This document shows positions 14,993-23,175 of a stretch of 64,000 nt of DNA, piece by piece. Within the stretch, counting starts at the first letter, position 1; each line of letters starts with the position of its first letter. This DNA comes from Bradyrhizobium sp. JYMT SZCCT0428 (GTDB lineage Bacteria > Pseudomonadota > Alphaproteobacteria > Rhizobiales > Xanthobacteraceae): positions 1-64,000 of the forward strand of contig NZ_JAFCLS010000025.1 in assembly GCF_018131075.1 (NCBI RefSeq), read 5' to 3'. The notes beneath the pieces were generated by a model. That model was given only the letters and a program-made list of their open reading frames with translations, made no database searches and was not told the origin of the DNA. Made by a program: the position numbers and the translations under genes.

Positions 14993-17320
14993 ATGAGCCG
15001 AAAAATCATTCTGCTGTCCGACGGCACCGGTAATTCCGCGGCAAAAGTCTGGCGCACCAATGTCTGGCGCACCTTCGAGGCGCTGGATCTATCCGGCAAC
15101 GACCAGGTCGCGTTCTATGACGACGGTGTCGGCACTTCCTCGTTCAAGCCGATGGCGATCCTCGGTGGTGCGTTCGGTCTCGGCCTGCGCCGCAACGTCA
15201 TTGCGCTCTACAAGTTTGCCTGCCGGAATTATCGCGACAAGGACGACGAGCTGTTTGGCTTCGGCTTCAGCCGCGGTGCCTTCACGATCCGGATCGTGAT
15301 GGGGCTGATCGACAGCCAGGGGCTGGTCAAAGCCGATAACGAAGCCGAACTGCATAGTCTCGCGAGTGCGGCCTACCGCGCCTATCGCCGGGATCGCTAT
15401 CATGATCTGAGGCTGGAAGCGCCCTACCAGTGGTTCCGCAACAAGTTCGGTCCGCACTACCCGCCCAAGGAGGTTCGCAGGAACGTCAAGGTCAGGTTCA
15501 TCGGCGTCTGGGACACGGTTGCCGCCTACGGCATGCCGGTCGACGAAATGACCCGCGGCATTCATAAATATCTCTGGCGGCTCGAGCTGCCGGGCAGGCA
15601 TCTGGCCGCGGGCGTCGCGCGCGCCTGCCAGGCGCTGGCGCTCGACGAGGAACGCACCACCTTCCACCCGCAGCTCTGGGACGAGACCGCCGACACCAAT
15701 GGCGGCGCGGCGGTGGCCGATCCCACAGCAAAGCGCTTCATCAAGGACGAACGCATCAGCCAGGTCTGGTTCGCCGGCGTCCATACCAATGTCGGCGGCG
15801 GCTATCCCGACGATGCGCTGGCCCACATCCCCTTCGTCTGGATGATTACCGAGGCGAGGCGCTGCGGGCTCAAATTCAAGTCGGATTATGCGGGCCAGCC
15901 GCCGAGCCCCGACCACATGATTGCCGATCCCGATACATTCAAGAACGCGATCTCGAAGCGAGACAAGGACGGACGGCTCTATGATCCGCGCAAGGGCCTT
16001 GGCGGATACTATCGCTACGGGCCGCGCAAGCTGGTGCCGGCCTTCTATCCGAAGAAGCTGGAAGACGACGAGGTCGACGTCATCAGCGCCAAGATTCACG
16101 AAAGCGTCTTCCGGCGCATCGAGAACAACGCGCATGGCTACGCGCCGGTCGGCCTGCCGCCATATTACGACGTCGTCAAGGAGGACGGCGAGATCGTCGC
16201 GCCCGACACGTTCAGCATCGCGCCCGCCACACAACCGTTTGAAACGAGCGCCGCCGCGGCGCAACGCGCGCTGGCGCAGGAGCATGTCTGGAATTGGGTC
16301 TGGCTGCGCCGCATCACCTATTTCGCCACCGTCGGCGCGACGCTGTGGCTGCTCGTCTTCCCGCTCCTCAGCAGCGCGCAACGCTACGATGAATATACCA
16401 GTCCGATCCGCTGGGTGTCCCACCTCGTGCGCTTTGTCGGCGGGTTCCTGCCGGACTTTGCGACGACCTGGATCGACGGTTACGCGCGCGCGCCGGGCTG
16501 GTTCGCCTTCATCGCTGTCCTGGTCTCAGGCCTGCTGGTTCTGTCCTCGAAGATCGCAGGCCGCACGTCGAACCTGATGGCCTCGATCTGGCGCAAGTCG
16601 CAGGAAGCGCCGCAAGGGCTCCCTGACAACTGGATCTATGATCTGCGCAGCAGCCCGCTTTACATCCGCATCCAGGACACTTTGAAGCAAAGGATCGCTC
16701 CGGGCTTCTTCGCAGCGGTGTTCGTCTATCTCGGATTTGCGCTTGTCAGTCATCTTGCTTACGACGGCTGGGACATGGCGGGATATACCTGTGTGCATCG
16801 CGATGGCGATCCAAAACCCGTGGTGCTCGCCGTCAACCAGACCGCGCGCGTCGAATTCAAGACGTCGGATTTGTGCAAGGCGACGGGCATCCTGCTGCAG
16901 CATCGCGGCCGCTATTATGTGACCATTCAAGCCGGCGGCAAAAATGGCGAAGACAAGCAGTGGTTCAATGGCCTTGCCCGCATCGGCACGCCGGTCGGGG
17001 GCTTTTCCAGCAAAGAGCGGCCGCAATGGTACGAGCGTGTCTATCTCTCGCTGTTGCTGCCGATGCGGCGGGAATTATCCAAAGACTGGTTTCGCATCGT
17101 GCTGCGATTTGGCAATGTCGGCGGCGAGGAGGACTCCTACGAGCCCGATCCCTATGACGACATCATCCAGTTCAATATCACGCCGACGATTGCGCCAAAC
17201 GGCAAGGAAGAGTTGTTCGTCTTCGTCAACGACGCCGTGATCGGCATTCCCGGTCTTTACGATTTGCTCTACCGCAACAACCATGGCACCGCCGTGCTGT
17301 CGGTAACGCGAAGAAGGTAA
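14993..17320 (+). CDS. DUF2235 alpha/beta-hydrolase with C-terminal membrane helices
   Basis: The 775-aa product begins MSRKIILLSDGTGNSAAKVW, the standard DUF2235 opening, and has the nucleophile elbow GFGFSRGAF at about residues 86-94. Later come DTVAAYGMPVDEM and WFAGVHTNVGGGYPDD, which carry the conserved Asp and His region of Tle1-like hydrolases. From about residue 435 three hydrophobic segments follow (ITYFATVGATLWLLVFPLL, WFAFIAVLVSGLLVL, FFAAVFVYLGFALVSHL) and then a soluble beta-rich tail. DUF2235 includes phospholipases of type VI secretion, but no secretion genes are nearby, so a housekeeping lipid hydrolase is as likely. Confidence 0.85.
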   Translation: MSRKIILLSDGTGNSAAKVWRTNVWRTFEALDLSGNDQVAFYDDGVGTSSFKPMAILGGAFGLGLRRNVIALYKFACRNYRDKDDELFGFGFSRGAFTIRIVMGLIDSQGLVKADNEAELHSLASAAYRAYRRDRYHDLRLEAPYQWFRNKFGPHYPPKEVRRNVKVRFIGVWDTVAAYGMPVDEMTRGIHKYLWRLELPGRHLAAGVARACQALALDEERTTFHPQLWDETADTNGGAAVADPTAKRFIKDERISQVWFAGVHTNVGGGYPDDALAHIPFVWMITEARRCGLKFKSDYAGQPPSPDHMIADPDTFKNAISKRDKDGRLYDPRKGLGGYYRYGPRKLVPAFYPKKLEDDEVDVISAKIHESVFRRIENNAHGYAPVGLPPYYDVVKEDGEIVAPDTFSIAPATQPFETSAAAAQRALAQEHVWNWVWLRRITYFATVGATLWLLVFPLLSSAQRYDEYTSPIRWVSHLVRFVGGFLPDFATTWIDGYARAPGWFAFIAVLVSGLLVLSSKIAGRTSNLMASIWRKSQEAPQGLPDNWIYDLRSSPLYIRIQDTLKQRIAPGFFAAVFVYLGFALVSHLAYDGWDMAGYTCVHRDGDPKPVVLAVNQTARVEFKTSDLCKATGILLQHRGRYYVTIQAGGKNGEDKQWFNGLARIGTPVGGFSSKERPQWYERVYLSLLLPMRRELSKDWFRIVLRFGNVGGEEDSYEPDPYDDIIQFNITPTIAPNGKEELFVFVNDAVIGIPGLYDLLYRNNHGTAVLSVTRRR

Positions 17321-17662
17321 CGGGACGGTCGCGCGCGAGGTGGACCACGATTTCGGCGATCCGACGACGCCGGCAATCGGCGTCACGCTAAATTGACCAA
17401 GCTTCGTCGCGGGCGGACGTTCGCTTGCAACAAATATTGCGGTGCAGCGCGCACCTTGCAAAAGTCCGAAAACAAAACCCGACGAAGAAAATTTTGCACT
17501 CAATCTAATTTCGTCTGACAGGGTAGCGCAGCCCGCGCTTTTCTCCTGAAATAGATGTGCTACCATTTTACGGTCTATTCCACCTCACCTGACCAAGTTC
17601 GTCTCTCGAACGTTCAAAATAATAACAGGCGCAGCCCCCAAGGCTGCATAGGGAGTGACGCG
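17321..17662. other. Gene-free gap before the sorbosone dehydrogenase-like gene
   Basis: No protein gene is seen. A perfect 7-bp hairpin (GACGCCG/CGGCGTC, 17366-17384) could end the DUF2235 transcript but has no T tract. The A+T-rich stretch about 17405-17520 may carry the promoter of the next gene. Confidence 0.5.
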
Positions 17663-18922
17663 ATGAAATCGGCTTTCCATCGATCTGTTCTTGCGCTCAC
17701 GGCGATCCTTGTTGTCGCGGCGGCCAGCCAGGCCAACGCGCAACAGGCGCTGAAGAAATACGAATCCGGCACCAAGGAGTTCTGGACCAACCCGCCGCCC
17801 GACTGGTTCCTCGGCGACGAGACCGAGGCGCAGAAGGGACAGGCGCCGCCGTCCGGCCCGCCGACCGGCGCGACCGACGCCGAACTCGCCAAGCTGATCC
17901 CGAAGATCAAATTGCCGGCGGGCTTCAAGATCGAGGTCTACGCCTCGGGCGTGCTTGCGGCGCGGCAGATGGCGTGGGGCGACAAGGGCACGCTGTTCGT
18001 CGGCTCGTTCGGTCTCGGCAACGTCTATGCGATCAAGGACAATGGCGGCAAGAAGGAGGTCAAGACCATCCTGAAGGGCCTCAACATGCCGACCGGCCTC
18101 GCGTTCCGCGACGGCGCGCTCTACGTCATCGCGGTCGACAAGCTGATCCGCTACGACAACGCCGAAGCCAATATCGACAATCTCGGCGCCGGCAAGGTGG
18201 TGTATGACGACATGCCGTCCTACGCCGCGCATGGCTGGAAATACATCGCGGTCGACAAGGAGGGCTGGTTCTATCTGCCGTTCGGACCTCCCTTCAACAT
18301 CGGCATTCCCCCGACCAGCGTCTCGCAGATCCGCCGCGTCGATCCCAAGACCGGCAACGCCGAAATCTATGCGCTCGGCGTCCGCAACAGCGTCGGCGGC
18401 GACGTCGATCCGCGCACCGGGCGGCTCTGGTTCACGGAAAACGCCCGTGACTGGATCAGCGACGACTTGCCGAGCGACAAGCTCAACATGATCACGAAGA
18501 TCGGCGAGCATTTCGGCTATCCCTATTGCCACCAGGGCAATATGCCGGATCCGAAATTCGCGATGGGTCACAAGTGCTCGGAGTTCACGCCCCCCGTGCT
18601 CAATCTCGGCGCGCATGTGGCGCCGCTCGGCATGAAGTTCTATACCGGCAGCCAATTCCCCGCCGAGTACAAGAACAACATCCTGATCGCCGAACACGGC
18701 TCCTGGAACCGGAAAAAGTACCAGGGCGCCCGGATCAAGCGCGTAATCGTCGGTCCCGACGGCAAGAACGCCAAGCAGGAAATCTTTGCGTCCGGCTGGC
18801 TCGAAGGCGACCAGGGCTATCTCGGCCGTCCCAACGACATCATCCTCGACAAGGACGGCTCGATCCTGGTGTCCGACGACTGGGCCGGTGCGATCTATCG
18901 CATCAGCTACGCGAAGAAGTAG
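17663..18922 (+). CDS. PQQ-type sugar / sorbosone dehydrogenase-like periplasmic protein
   Basis: ATG 17663 follows GGGAGTGA. The 419-aa product has a signal peptide (FHRSVLALTAILVVAAASQA, cleaved after NAQ) and a six-bladed beta-propeller of the soluble glucose/L-sorbosone dehydrogenase family: LPAGFKIEVYASGVLAARQM, GLNMPTGLAFRDGALYVI, GVRNSVGGDVDPRTGRLWFT and PNDIILDKDGSILVSDDWAG. The propeller motif HGSWNRKKYQGARIK is typical. Members oxidise sugars or aldehydes in the periplasm with PQQ; the substrate here cannot be told. A dihaem cytochrome c follows at 19105 and could accept its electrons. Confidence 0.8.
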   Translation: MKSAFHRSVLALTAILVVAAASQANAQQALKKYESGTKEFWTNPPPDWFLGDETEAQKGQAPPSGPPTGATDAELAKLIPKIKLPAGFKIEVYASGVLAARQMAWGDKGTLFVGSFGLGNVYAIKDNGGKKEVKTILKGLNMPTGLAFRDGALYVIAVDKLIRYDNAEANIDNLGAGKVVYDDMPSYAAHGWKYIAVDKEGWFYLPFGPPFNIGIPPTSVSQIRRVDPKTGNAEIYALGVRNSVGGDVDPRTGRLWFTENARDWISDDLPSDKLNMITKIGEHFGYPYCHQGNMPDPKFAMGHKCSEFTPPVLNLGAHVAPLGMKFYTGSQFPAEYKNNILIAEHGSWNRKKYQGARIKRVIVGPDGKNAKQEIFASGWLEGDQGYLGRPNDIILDKDGSILVSDDWAGAIYRISYAKK

Positions 18923-19005
18923 AGCGAAGAAAATAGTGGCTGCGGTTGCTCGGGAACGAGTGGCCGCAGCTTCGCGTTTGTGAAGAGAGTAATGGAACAC
19001 GCTCT

Positions 19006-19089
19006 GTCATGCCCGGGCTTGACCCGGGCATCCATCAAACAAGATTCTCTTGGAGGCCGATGGATTGCCGGGTCAAGCCCGGCAATGAC
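19006..19089. repeat. Palindromic intergenic repeat (GTCATGCCCGGG... class)
   Basis: GTCATGCCCGGGCTTGACC at the left end is mirrored by GGTCAAGCCCGGCAATGAC at the right end, around a variable centre. The same class occurs at 29791-29878 and, more divergent, at 20706-20819. Translated, it gives the familiar spurious peptide MPGLDPGIHQ / RVKPGND. Confidence 0.8.
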
Positions 19090-19104
19090 AGCAGAGGATT
19101 TGAA

Positions 19105-19683
19105 ATGCGACTTGCATTAGCCGGGACCCTACTAGCAGCAGCGATGATCTGCGGCCCCACCCATGCCGCCGATATCGTCGCCGGCAAGGCGAAAGCCGAA
19201 TTGTGTGTCGGCTGTCACGGCGAAAACGGCATTTCGCAGATGGAAAACATTCCCTCGCTGGCCGCGCAGCCGGACATGTTCATCCAGTGGCAGTTGGTGT
19301 TCTACCGCGCCGGTGCCCGCAAGAACGAGCAGATGCAGCCGATCGTCGAGCAGCTCAACAACGAGGACATCCGCAATCTCGGCGCCTATTTCGCGCAGCT
19401 CCCGCCGCCGAAGGCGCCGCCCGACGACAAGCCGGATCTGTCGAAGAAGGGCGCGCAGGCGGCCGTGGGCGGGCGTTGCGCGTCTTGCCACCTGCCAGAC
19501 TACGCCGGCACCAAGGCGGTCGCCCGCGTCGCCGGGCAGCGTCAGGATTATCTCAGCAAGGCGCTGCACGACTACAAGTCAGGGGTGCGGTCCGGCGGTG
19601 GCATGGCGGCGATGGCGAGTGTCGCCTATTCCCTCAGCGAAGAAGAGATCGAGGCGCTGGCGCATTATCTGGCGCATTTGTGA
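19105..19683 (+). CDS. Dihaem c-type cytochrome (c4/c553-like)
   Basis: ATG 19105 is chosen because the upstream frame is made of repeat DNA. The 192-aa product has a signal peptide (LALAGTLLAAAMICGPTHA) and two haem c motifs, CVGCHG at about residue 34 and CASCHL at about 130, each heading a cytochrome domain with distal Met candidates (NEQMQPI; GGGMAAM). This is the size and layout of cytochrome c4-like periplasmic electron carriers. Its position after a PQQ-type dehydrogenase suggests a donor-acceptor pair. Confidence 0.85.
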   Translation: MRLALAGTLLAAAMICGPTHAADIVAGKAKAELCVGCHGENGISQMENIPSLAAQPDMFIQWQLVFYRAGARKNEQMQPIVEQLNNEDIRNLGAYFAQLPPPKAPPDDKPDLSKKGAQAAVGGRCASCHLPDYAGTKAVARVAGQRQDYLSKALHDYKSGVRSGGGMAAMASVAYSLSEEEIEALAHYLAHL

Positions 19684-19688
19684 TTGCT

Positions 19689-19714
19689 GTCGTCCCGGCG
19701 TTCGCCGGGACGAC
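19689..19714. repeat. Perfect hairpin repeat between convergent genes
   Basis: GTCGTCCCGGC pairs with GCCGGGACGAC around GTTC. It lies between the convergent cytochrome and reductase genes, is another dispersed repeat class, and may work as a two-way terminator although no T tract follows. Confidence 0.6.
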
Positions 19715-19727
19715 AACGAATAAAACC

Positions 19728-20648
19728 TCACTCCCGCTGCTTTTCATACGCCTTGAGATGGGTGTAGGCGATGCGCAGTTTTGGCACTGGAATTTTCGCG
19801 GCGTCGGCGCGGGCGACGAGGTCGCCGATGACGTGATCGGCTTCGACCGGAAAACCTCCCTTGATGTCGCGGAACATCGACGCTGTCATCGGCGAACCTT
19901 CGGCGGTCAACAGGCCCTGCGTACGCTGGAAGAACGGGCCTGCAGGCTCGTGACCTGCGGCCTTTGCGATCGCGCTGGTTTCATCGAGCATGCCGAGCAG
20001 GAAATCCCTGCCGCCCGTCACCGCCAGGATGTTGCCCACGGACGTGCGCATCAGGCAGGTCGAGGCCGCGAGCGAGGCGAGGAATACCCACTTCTCCCAC
20101 ATGTCCTGCATGATGTGTTCGCTCGCAACAGCGCCAATGTTGCCGCTGGTGAAGATTTCAGAGATCGCACGGACGCGATCCGACATCTTGCCGTCGCGTT
20201 CGCCGAAATTGAGTGACTGCATCGGCGCCAGCTGCACCACCTCGCGCGCCTCGTTGAGCGTCGCGGCAATCGCGCAGAGGCCGCCCAGCACACGCTCCGC
20301 GCCAAATCTTTCGTCGAGCACGTTCAAGTGCAGCATGCCGTTGAGCAGCGGGATGATCGAGGTATTTGGACCAACCGCCGGCGCAAAGGACTTGATCGCG
20401 TCCTCGAGGTCGAACGCCTTGCAGCTCAGCAGCACCACGTCGAATTTTTCCGCGAGCTTGTCGGCCTGCACCGTCGGCGGATTTTTCAGCGTGACGTCGC
20501 CGGCAGGGCTCTTGATGACGAGGCCGGCGGAGGCGAGTTCGGAGGCCCGCTTCGGCCGCACCAGGAACGTCACGTCGCGCCCGGCCTGAAGCAGCCTGCC
20601 GCCGAAATATCCGCCGATGGCGCCGGCGCCGACCACGAGAATGCGCAT
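19728..20648 (-). CDS. panE: 2-dehydropantoate 2-reductase family (ApbA/PanE)
   Basis: The 306-aa product starts MRILVVGAGAIGGYFGGRLL with the NADP-binding GxGxxG, and contains the family stretch VVLLSCKAFDLEDAIKSFAP with the catalytic Lys of the K-(A/S)-(F/Y/T) segment. The C-terminal domain has SLAASTCLMRTSVGNI and the substrate-binding lysine/serine region EGSPMTASMFRDIKGGFPVE (usually S-S-M-x-x-D-x-x-x-G-x-x-x-E). The reaction known for PanE is NADPH reduction of ketopantoate for coenzyme A synthesis. Bradyrhizobia carry several paralogues, so this copy may act on another 2-keto acid. Confidence 0.8.
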   Translation of the reverse strand: MRILVVGAGAIGGYFGGRLLQAGRDVTFLVRPKRASELASAGLVIKSPAGDVTLKNPPTVQADKLAEKFDVVLLSCKAFDLEDAIKSFAPAVGPNTSIIPLLNGMLHLNVLDERFGAERVLGGLCAIAATLNEAREVVQLAPMQSLNFGERDGKMSDRVRAISEIFTSGNIGAVASEHIMQDMWEKWVFLASLAASTCLMRTSVGNILAVTGGRDFLLGMLDETSAIAKAAGHEPAGPFFQRTQGLLTAEGSPMTASMFRDIKGGFPVEADHVIGDLVARADAAKIPVPKLRIAYTHLKAYEKQRE

Positions 20649-20705
20649 TCTTAAACTCCTTCTTGTTCTTGCTTACTTGAGCCAGAGCGCCCGAAACACA
20701 CTCTC

Positions 20706-20819
20706 GTCATGCCCGGCCAGCAGCGCGAAGCGCGTCTTCGCGCTAGTTCCCGGGCATCCACATCTTAACACTGCAGAAGCAAGCAAGACGTGGATGGCCG
20801 GGTCAAGCCCGGCCATGAC
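20706..20819. repeat. Palindromic intergenic repeat, GTCATGCCCGG class with inserted stem
   Basis: Outer arms GTCATGCCCGG ... CCGGCCATGAC and the inner GGGTCAAGCCC match the copies at 19006 and 29791. An extra GCGCGAAGCGCG-type stem sits near the left end. Confidence 0.7.
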
Positions 20820-20822
20820 GAA

Positions 20823-21560
20823 TTACCACTTCTCCCCGAACGGGCGAATCTCCAGCTCGAACGTCCAGGCGCTGCGCGGCTGCTGGTAGAGCTGCCAATA
20901 GGACGCCGCGACCGAGGCGGGCGGCATCAGCAAATCCGGATTGTCGAGGGCTTCCTTGCCCCAGAGCGCTTCGCGGCGCTCGCGCACCCAGGCGGTATCG
21001 ACGCCGGAATCGATGATCAAATGCGCGACATGGATGTTCTTTGGCCCGAGCTCACGCGCCATCGATTGCGCCACCGCACGCAGGCCGAATTTGGCGCTGG
21101 CAAAGGCCGCAAAACCGCTGCCGCCGCGCAGGCTCGCGGTGGCGCCGGTGAAGAAGATGTTGCCCTGGCCGCGCGGCAGCATCAGCCGCGCCGATTCCCG
21201 GCCCGCGAGGAAGCCGGCCCAGCAGGCCATTTCCCAGACTTTTCGAAACACGCGGTCGGTGGTCTCAAGAATCGGGAAATTGACGTTGGCGCCGACATTG
21301 AAAATGCAGACCTCCAGCGGCGCGTGCGCGTCGGCGTCGTTGAGGAAGGCACCAACCTCGTCCTCCTTGCGCGCATCGAGCGAGCGCGCTACGATCGACC
21401 CGCCGGCTGCCTCGATCTCCTTCATCAGCGGCTCCAGCTTGGCGCCGTCACGCCTTCCGGCGAACACGGTGAAGCCTTCGGAAGCGAATTTCTTGGCGAT
21501 CTCGCCGCCGATGTAGTCGCCGGCGCCGATGACAGCGACGGTGGCGTTTCGTTTTTGCAT
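20823..21560 (-). CDS. Short-chain dehydrogenase/reductase-like protein with Phe in place of the catalytic Tyr
   Basis: ATG 21560 (MQKRNATVAVIGAGDYIGGE) starts a 245-aa Rossmann protein; upstream codons lie in repeat DNA. The fold is that of SDRs: N-terminal GAGDYIGGE instead of the usual TGxxxGIG, then CIFNVGANVN in the place of NNAG and FFTGATASLRGGSGFAAFAS carrying the Ser. The Y-x-x-x-K pair appears as F-A-S-A-K, so the usual proton donor is missing. It may be a non-reductase or use other residues. It sits 116 nt downstream of an HCCA-isomerase-like gene on the same strand and could share a pathway with it. Confidence 0.75.
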   Translation of the reverse strand: MQKRNATVAVIGAGDYIGGEIAKKFASEGFTVFAGRRDGAKLEPLMKEIEAAGGSIVARSLDARKEDEVGAFLNDADAHAPLEVCIFNVGANVNFPILETTDRVFRKVWEMACWAGFLAGRESARLMLPRGQGNIFFTGATASLRGGSGFAAFASAKFGLRAVAQSMARELGPKNIHVAHLIIDSGVDTAWVRERREALWGKEALDNPDLLMPPASVAASYWQLYQQPRSAWTFELEIRPFGEKW

Positions 21561-21591
21561 TGGTGAACTCCACATCTGATTCTGTGGCGCC

Positions 21592-21665
21592 GTCATTCCG
21601 GGGCGATGCGAAGCATCGAACCCGGAATCTCGAGATCCCGGGTTCGCTTCGCGCCCCGGGATGAC
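21592..21665. repeat. Palindromic repeat (GTCATTCCGGGG class)
   Basis: GTCATTCCGGGGCGATGCGA at the left and CGCGCCCCGGGATGAC at the right, with an inner GGAATCTCGAGATCCCGGGTT stem. The class recurs at 35955-36056 and 57039-57162. Confidence 0.7.
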
Positions 21666-21675
21666 GATTACGTCG

Positions 21676-22281
21676 TCATCTGCCCGAAACCATCTCCTCG
21701 ACTTCGCGCAACTGTTCCTTGCCGAAGAACATCTCCTTGCCGACAAAGAACGTCGGCGAGCCGAATGCGCCGCGCTCGACCGCGGCCTGCGTGTTCTCGA
21801 TCAGCTTTGCCTTCACATCGGCGTCCTGCGAACGGACGAGGAGTTTCGCCGCATCGAGGCCGGAGGAGGCCAGCGCCTTCGCCGCTATTTCCGGGTCGTC
21901 CATCTTCTTCGGCTCGACCCACATGTGGTGGAACGCGGCCTCGATATATTTTTCAAATACGCCTTCCATCTGCGCGGCGACCGCTGCTCGCATCAGGTTC
22001 AGCGTGTTGACGGGAAAGAACGGGTTCCAGATGTAGGGCTTGACGCCAAAGCGCTTGACGAAGCGTTCGGTCTCGATCGCGTGGAACTCGCGCTTGTTCT
22101 TGACGCCGGCGAGCGTCTCGGCCGGCGACTTGTTGTTGGTGGCCTTGAAGATGCCGCCGAGCAGCACCGGGATATATTCGAACTTCGCGCCGGTGCGCTT
22201 CTCGATCGCCGGGATCGCCTCATGGCTGAGGAAGGCGTTGGGGCTGCCGAAATCGAACAGGAATTGCGGATTGGTACTCAC
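21676..22281 (-). CDS. 2-hydroxychromene-2-carboxylate isomerase / DsbA-like (GST kappa) protein
   Basis: GTG 22281 has AGGAGA 7 nt upstream and starts MSTNPQFLFDFGSPNAFLSH, the thioredoxin-fold opening of the family: F-D-F-x-S-P-x-x-Y/F, with the glutathione-binding Ser in the place of the DsbA Cys. Further marks are YIPVLLGGIFKATNN, KPYIWNPFFPVNTLNLMRAA and the cis-Pro segment AFGSPTFFVGKEMFFGKEQL. The 201-aa length is normal. HCCA isomerase acts with glutathione in naphthalene breakdown, but most rhizobial members have unknown substrates. Confidence 0.8.
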   Translation of the reverse strand: MSTNPQFLFDFGSPNAFLSHEAIPAIEKRTGAKFEYIPVLLGGIFKATNNKSPAETLAGVKNKREFHAIETERFVKRFGVKPYIWNPFFPVNTLNLMRAAVAAQMEGVFEKYIEAAFHHMWVEPKKMDDPEIAAKALASSGLDAAKLLVRSQDADVKAKLIENTQAAVERGAFGSPTFFVGKEMFFGKEQLREVEEMVSGR

Positions 22282-22404
22282 GGCGTTCTCCTGACGGCTT
22301 CTTATATGATTGTTATCATCCAACTGAGCCTAGCGGGTCGATGCTGTGAGATCAACAGATAGAGGGGACTGACGCCGTCAGCCCGCTCTATCGTTTTCGT
22401 GAAG

Positions 22405-22995
22405 TCATGTTCCCTGCGCGGCCTGGTCGCCGTAGGCGAGCCTGACGATGTGGTCGCGCACATCCACCGGCCAATCCGCGATCAGTCCGGCAAAGCGTCG
22501 CCGGTCGTCGGCGAACAAAGCGCGCGACGCTTCCTCGAAACTGGCGAGATTGCCGGCCATCGCAGACATGAAGTGGTAGGCCGCATCGCGCGCCGCGCGC
22601 AGGCGGTCACGATCGCCGCTGATGCGGCGGGCTTCATCCACCAGCTTGCGCAAGGCGACCGACGCGCCGCCGGGTTGGGTGTTCAGCCATTCCCAGTGCC
22701 GCGGCAACAGCGTCACCTCGCGCGCCACCACGCCGAGTTTGGGCCGGCCGCGGCCGCGCGGCTCCGCCGGCCCAGCCTCGGGAGCAGGGGCCGCGGGCTC
22801 GGCGCGTGGAAGCCTGGCGACGATCTCGTCCTCGCTGCCGCGCAGGTCCAGATCGAGCGGGCGGCCGCTGGCGTCACTGAAGATGTGAACCGCGCCAGAC
22901 GGCCGGCCCGCGCGTTTAATGGCGAGCGCCACTTGGGCAAGGGAGCCGGTAATGAAGCGCCGCTCGCCCTCGAAGGCGGTAAAGCTTTGGGTCAT
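22405..22995 (-). CDS. DUF2239 family protein
   Basis: ATG 22995 (MTQSFTAFEGERRFITGSLA) gives a 196-aa product with the DUF2239 pattern: VHIFSDASGRPLDLDLRGSE, GRGRPKLGVVAREVTLLPRH, WEWLNTQPGGASVALRKLVD and AYHFMSAMAGNLASFEEASR. The GRPKLGVVAREVTLLPRHWE stretch resembles a ribbon-helix-helix or HTH-like DNA-binding element. Function is unknown. It is transcribed away from the GST gene, with overlapping palindromes between them that could be its own operator. Confidence 0.8.
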   Translation of the reverse strand: MTQSFTAFEGERRFITGSLAQVALAIKRAGRPSGAVHIFSDASGRPLDLDLRGSEDEIVARLPRAEPAAPAPEAGPAEPRGRGRPKLGVVAREVTLLPRHWEWLNTQPGGASVALRKLVDEARRISGDRDRLRAARDAAYHFMSAMAGNLASFEEASRALFADDRRRFAGLIADWPVDVRDHIVRLAYGDQAAQGT

Positions 22996-23020
22996 TTTGC
23001 GTTTCCGAAAGGGCCACATG

Positions 23021-23041
23021 GGGTATTTATACCCGGGTATA
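23021..23041. promoter_or_regulatory. Overlapping palindromes between DUF2239 and GST genes
   Basis: GGGTATTTATACCC (23021-23034) and TATACCCGGGTATA (23028-23041) are both perfect palindromes and share TATACCC. A weaker ATTACCCGGATAAT lies at 23055-23068. The cluster is 26 bp from the DUF2239 start, so it probably covers its promoter; such a tandem operator fits an autoregulated repressor. Confidence 0.55.
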
Positions 23042-23175
23042 TTTAAAAGGTCAATATTACCCGGATAATTTTTGACCCTTGGCCCGACGTGGCGTCCTTT
23101 TGCCTAATGACTGGCAAGTCGCAAAACCTGCCAAGGCCTGATAGGGGAACATCCGCAATTCCCGGAGGGACAGCC

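Noticed and set aside
15089..16423. Long open frame on the minus strand opposite the DUF2235 gene
   Set aside because: It is the antisense shadow of a well-conserved plus-strand gene in high-G+C DNA; the peptide is Arg/Asp/Ala-rich and matches no family.
17585..19000. 471-codon open frame on the minus strand opposite the sorbosone dehydrogenase-like gene
   Set aside because: Same reason: antisense of a clear gene with signal peptide and propeller motifs.
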